The notes under the pieces: model-generated | The model's input: only the letters and a program-made list of their open reading frames with translations | Told to the model about the DNA's origin: nothing | Database searches by the model: none | Part shown: positions 61,715 through 64,000 of the stretch, piece by piece | Layout: every line of letters starts with the position of its first letter | Numbering within the stretch: the stretch's first letter is position 1 | Made by a program: the position numbers and the translations under genes | Source: Canna indica | Taxonomy: Eukaryota; Streptophyta; Magnoliopsida; Zingiberales; Cannaceae | NCBI GenBank assembly: GCA_034359265.1 | Contig: CP136892.1 | Location: 88,156,001 to 88,220,000 of the forward strand | Direction: 5' to 3' | DNA length: 64,000 nucleotides

Positions 61715-62121
61715 AAGACCACTAGATGGTTATGTACAGGTTGATGAACCAGTATATGGAAACAAAATTGATCTACACAGTACATTTGCTTAAGGCATAT
61801 TTGAAACCATGGTGAATCTTACATATCAATATCATGTGTCCCTTCAAACCAATTGCACATAACCTCAAAACAGAGACTCTAATGAAAGGTCTGAGAGAAT
61901 TCTGGCTATATAGTACCAGATCATTATGAAAAGAAGCTTATACAGGTTTTCTCACATCAATCCTAGCAAAAGAAACTTTTAGCAATTTTATATGAAGATG
62001 ACTAACTGACAAAAAATGAAATCTTTTAATGGATATTGATAGTCTTACCCATGAGCAACAACAGGGTCTATGGAATATTCAAGCAAATGGTCCGAAATAA
62101 AATCCCAAGCTGTATAGAAGT
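47816..62121 (-). CDS. RST1: RST1 (RESURRECTION1), C-terminal two thirds, 14 exons
   Basis: RST1 is a large HEAT/ARM-like repeat protein (about 1840 residues in Arabidopsis). With RIPR it acts as a cofactor of the cytoplasmic RNA exosome; mutants have altered cuticular wax and embryo defects. Exons on the minus strand: 62121-62049, 61440-61278, 61151-61021, 60921-60830, 59052-58964, 58880-58668, 57343-57266, 53264-53082, 52134-51262, 51176-50883, 50300-49656, 49169-49025, 48384-48263, 48187-47816. Phases agree throughout and give about 1156 residues. Family landmarks include [24 protein letters not shown] with [76 protein letters not shown] and [14 protein letters not shown]. The intron between the fifth and sixth listed exons appears to start with GC. 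I could not find further exons in 62122-64000; the 5' part must lie beyond the window. Confidence 0.92.
54704..56972. mobile_element. Solo LTR of a Ty3/gypsy-type retrotransposon in an RST1 intron
   Basis: The element begins TGTAAGACCTGAGG and ends GTTGGGGCGTGACA. It is flanked by the identical 5-mer GGTGC (54699-54703 and 56973-56977), the hallmark of LTR-element integration. Its 2269 bases contain no gag or pol reading frame and no second LTR, so it is a solo LTR left by recombination. The GGGGCGTGACA end and the CACTGAGTCCCATGTGGACTC motif recall Tekay/Del-type Ty3/gypsy LTRs, a remembered resemblance. It lies in the 4 kb intron between RST1 exons 57266 and 53264. Confidence 0.88.
57024..57208 (+). 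repeat. Direct repeat in the same RST1 intron
   Basis: About 53 bases starting TTAACAAA-AATATTCTC-AGCAAAGATCCATGTAAA are present at 57024-57076 and again at 57156-57208, offset by 132 bases with a few differences. The right copy lies about 60 bases from the exon at 57266. Confidence 0.7.
59236..60125 (+). repeat. Direct repeat of a degenerate element on both sides of the foldback
   Basis: The segment with TTGGATGAC-AACTTTCCTAA, GCTTAAG, TTAGGAA and TTTATGCATTTAT-TTCTTAACA occurs at 59236-59308 and at 60053-60125, with several differences. TTAACA ends and CTCCCCCTCAATT in the left copy suggest remnants of a retroelement terminal region, but the family was not identified. Confidence 0.6.
59400..60010. 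mobile_element. Near-perfect 611-bp inverted repeat (foldback / MULE-like) in an RST1 intron
   Basis: The two arms of about 300 bases are almost exact reverse complements. The left runs from GGGTAAATTACACGGAGCCC to CTTGCCCTAGACTCC; the right mirrors it and ends TAATTTACCC at 60010. The loop near 59685-59730 is short and GC-rich. No transposase frame exists; the open frames on both strands are by-products of the palindrome. Flanks (TTTTTTCTT and TTTTTTTAA) allow no secure target duplication, so MULE membership is only a suggestion. Confidence 0.82.
61664..61712. repeat. (AT)n microsatellite in an RST1 intron
   Basis: About 24 uninterrupted AT units in the intron between RST1 exons 62049 and 61440. 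Confidence 0.95.
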
Positions 62122-64000
62122 CTAAAAGGAGGGAAAAAAAAAGTATGAGCTAAAGAAACACCAAATCGTACAAGGAAAAAGAGCTAAAGAAGGAAGATTT
62201 AATAAAAATTATAGCATAGCATATTATAATAATAAAAATTCTGGTCAATAAACTTTCAGCGATGAGCTAAAGAAACACCAAATTGAAGAGCATGCTTCTC
62301 AAAATATCATGTCTTAGAATATAGGATAAACAATCAAATAATGTTCCATCATCGACAGACCTAACAAAACAACCTTTCTATCTATATCTGATATTTACTT
62401 CTACAAAAGATCTTAAGGGAAGGAAGAAAGCAAGCATGAAGTATTCAGCTAGAAAAAATGTAGGCAGCAGTAGCGGCATTTTGCAACTTTGTAAATTGAT
62501 CAAGTTGTGGTCACAGGCTCACAGCTTTCCTAATTTCAAAACATAGCCTCTTTAGTGGAAGCCATACATTGAAGAGGAAAGCACACATTTATAGTCCCAT
62601 GCACCTGCAGTTTTCAAACTCTGCTTAGATTATTCACTGTTGATAACAAGCCTGAATGGGCATAGTTTTGGCAGATGAATAAACTATGTCGGATCTCAAG
62701 ACCATGGATCTTAATCAGTATCAAGAAAATATATTATCATAAAAAAACTGATGATTTTCTTTAACTGGCATTTCTTACTCGTGTCAGAGGAGAATTCTTT
62801 ATAAATAAAAGCTCAGTCTCAGATAGTCAAGCCAGCTAAATTGTACTAATTGATGTTATAAAGTTATGAGTTGGAAATTCCCCTCATTCAGAAAAAAAAA
62901 ACATCAAAAACACTATACAAGAGTCTCTCATTGGAAGATTACAACCTGCAAAATCAAAAAAGCATGAAAATAGTTATGGGAAGTGATACGTAAAAACCAA
63001 AATGCAATGTCAAACACTCAAATATATTAGACCTTTAAAAGATGGTTAGGCTCACGCCAAGAGTACAACCCATCTAACCATATATACTAGCATAACCTCA
63101 TTTGCATCTTTTATATGTTAATTGGGTGTAAACCTCCTTGCGGCGTTGATCGTCCTATGAGGTTGGTTCCAAAGAGTAACTTGTCTTATACGAAATTAAA
63201 ACTGACAATTTAACCTACCTCATTTAGGGAAGAATGATAAAAACCATAACCACATGCAGGGGTGGAGTGAGGATAAGGTAGAATCTTTTCCAATCCACCA
63301 TACCCTGCTTGGTTGAGCGGTTGAGCCCCACCACCCACCAGCCAACCCCACATATTACTCATAATATTTGTTTTATATGGCAATATCTAGTATATATATC
63401 CAACATACCTGCCCCAACAAGTCATGCTACAGTGGCAATTGCCCTGCCCCACTAGCAAGGCGAGGAGAGGGAAGAAATTTTTTTTCATACCCCAGACTCG
63501 TCCTGCCATCATCCCTGTTCCCTACACAAAATGTTCTTTCCTACTAAGATACATAGATTCATCCTCATACCACAATCCTAATTCCTATGTCTATTTTAAT
63601 ATGAATGTCAGAAGAAAACACAATAGACCCACTGGCCTAGCAACTCAAGTATGCATATACTAACCACATGACCCAAAAACACATGACTCTGTTATTAACA
63701 ATAAGCTTATATGCCCCTATATACAATGTGGGAATTATATGGCGTCACAAGCAATACCTATAGACTACAACTTTTAGAGTAACATCATAGATGCGATCAT
63801 ATGTATACTATCCATATTCAACTCATATAGCTAAACATTCCTCTCTTAGTTGTATGTTATTTAGTATGTCAAAATTTGCTATTTTTAGTTTCTATATTAA
63901 ACACGCAGGTTGATGTGAAGTAGGGATAATCAATGGTCATCAAGTTGGCTTGCTTATTGATGTACTGACCAACATGATCAGCAGCATGCCACTACAGTAA
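62122..64000. other. Presumed RST1 intron at the window edge
   Basis: No minus-strand frame resembling the preceding part of RST1 could be found here. The 62121 exon begins after a good acceptor (CTCCTTTTAG), so this is probably a long intron. It includes a 26-base direct repeat (ATGAGCTAAAGAAACACCAA at about 62146 and 62262). Confidence 0.5.

Noticed and set aside
1..64000. tRNA, rRNA, known miRNA and CRISPR-like arrays
   Set aside because: I looked for tRNA B-box motifs (GGTTCGAATCC type), common plant miRNA sequences and regularly spaced repeats on both strands and saw none that held up.

Overview
This window is nuclear DNA of a flowering plant. All recognisable genes are plant genes with GT-AG introns, the spacers are AT-rich, and both retrotransposons and DNA transposons are present. 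The closeness of the LOB-domain gene to the grass RAMOSA2 type and the GC-rich exons of several genes hint at a monocot, but the species cannot be fixed from sequence alone.

Layout, left to right. The 5' part of a VPS45 gene (Sec1/Munc18 family) runs leftward from 2084. After a locally duplicated spacer with small DNA transposons, a five-exon gene for a UBE3D/HECT_2-type E2-binding ubiquitin ligase lies at 5997-12306 (+). At 15328-17850 (+) is a small three-exon gene for a precursor of a Casparian strip integrity factor (CIF) sulfated peptide, interrupted by a 2 kb intron. From about 18025 to 29610 a direct tandem segmental duplication carries a RING-finger gene: the upstream copy is a patched, broken pseudogene and the downstream copy (26074-28978) is intact. 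A YSK-type dehydrin with ABRE-rich promoter (30434-30925, +), a degenerate CACTA transposon (31313-32800), a five-exon TLC-domain membrane protein (33806-34848, +) and an intronless spermidine-synthase-like methyltransferase (35502-36539, +) follow. The next 8 kb is mostly gene-free, with an AT-rich foldback element and a 5'-truncated LINE, up to an LBD/LOB transcription factor of RAMOSA2 type (44146-44754, +). The last 16 kb is the 3' two thirds of RST1 on the minus strand (14 exons recognised, stop at 47816). Its introns hold a solo LTR and a near-perfect 611 bp inverted repeat.

The genes do not form a pathway; this is an ordinary euchromatic gene series. The points most worth a second look are the small CIF peptide gene, which is easy to miss; the RING duplication with its intact and broken copies; the hairpin-forming repeat and solo LTR inside RST1 introns; a possible GC-AG intron in RST1; and a stop codon in the UBE3D-like gene that doubles as a splice donor. 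All exon boundaries are deduced by eye from splice consensus, reading-frame continuity and remembered family sequence; no alignment or transcript data were used.
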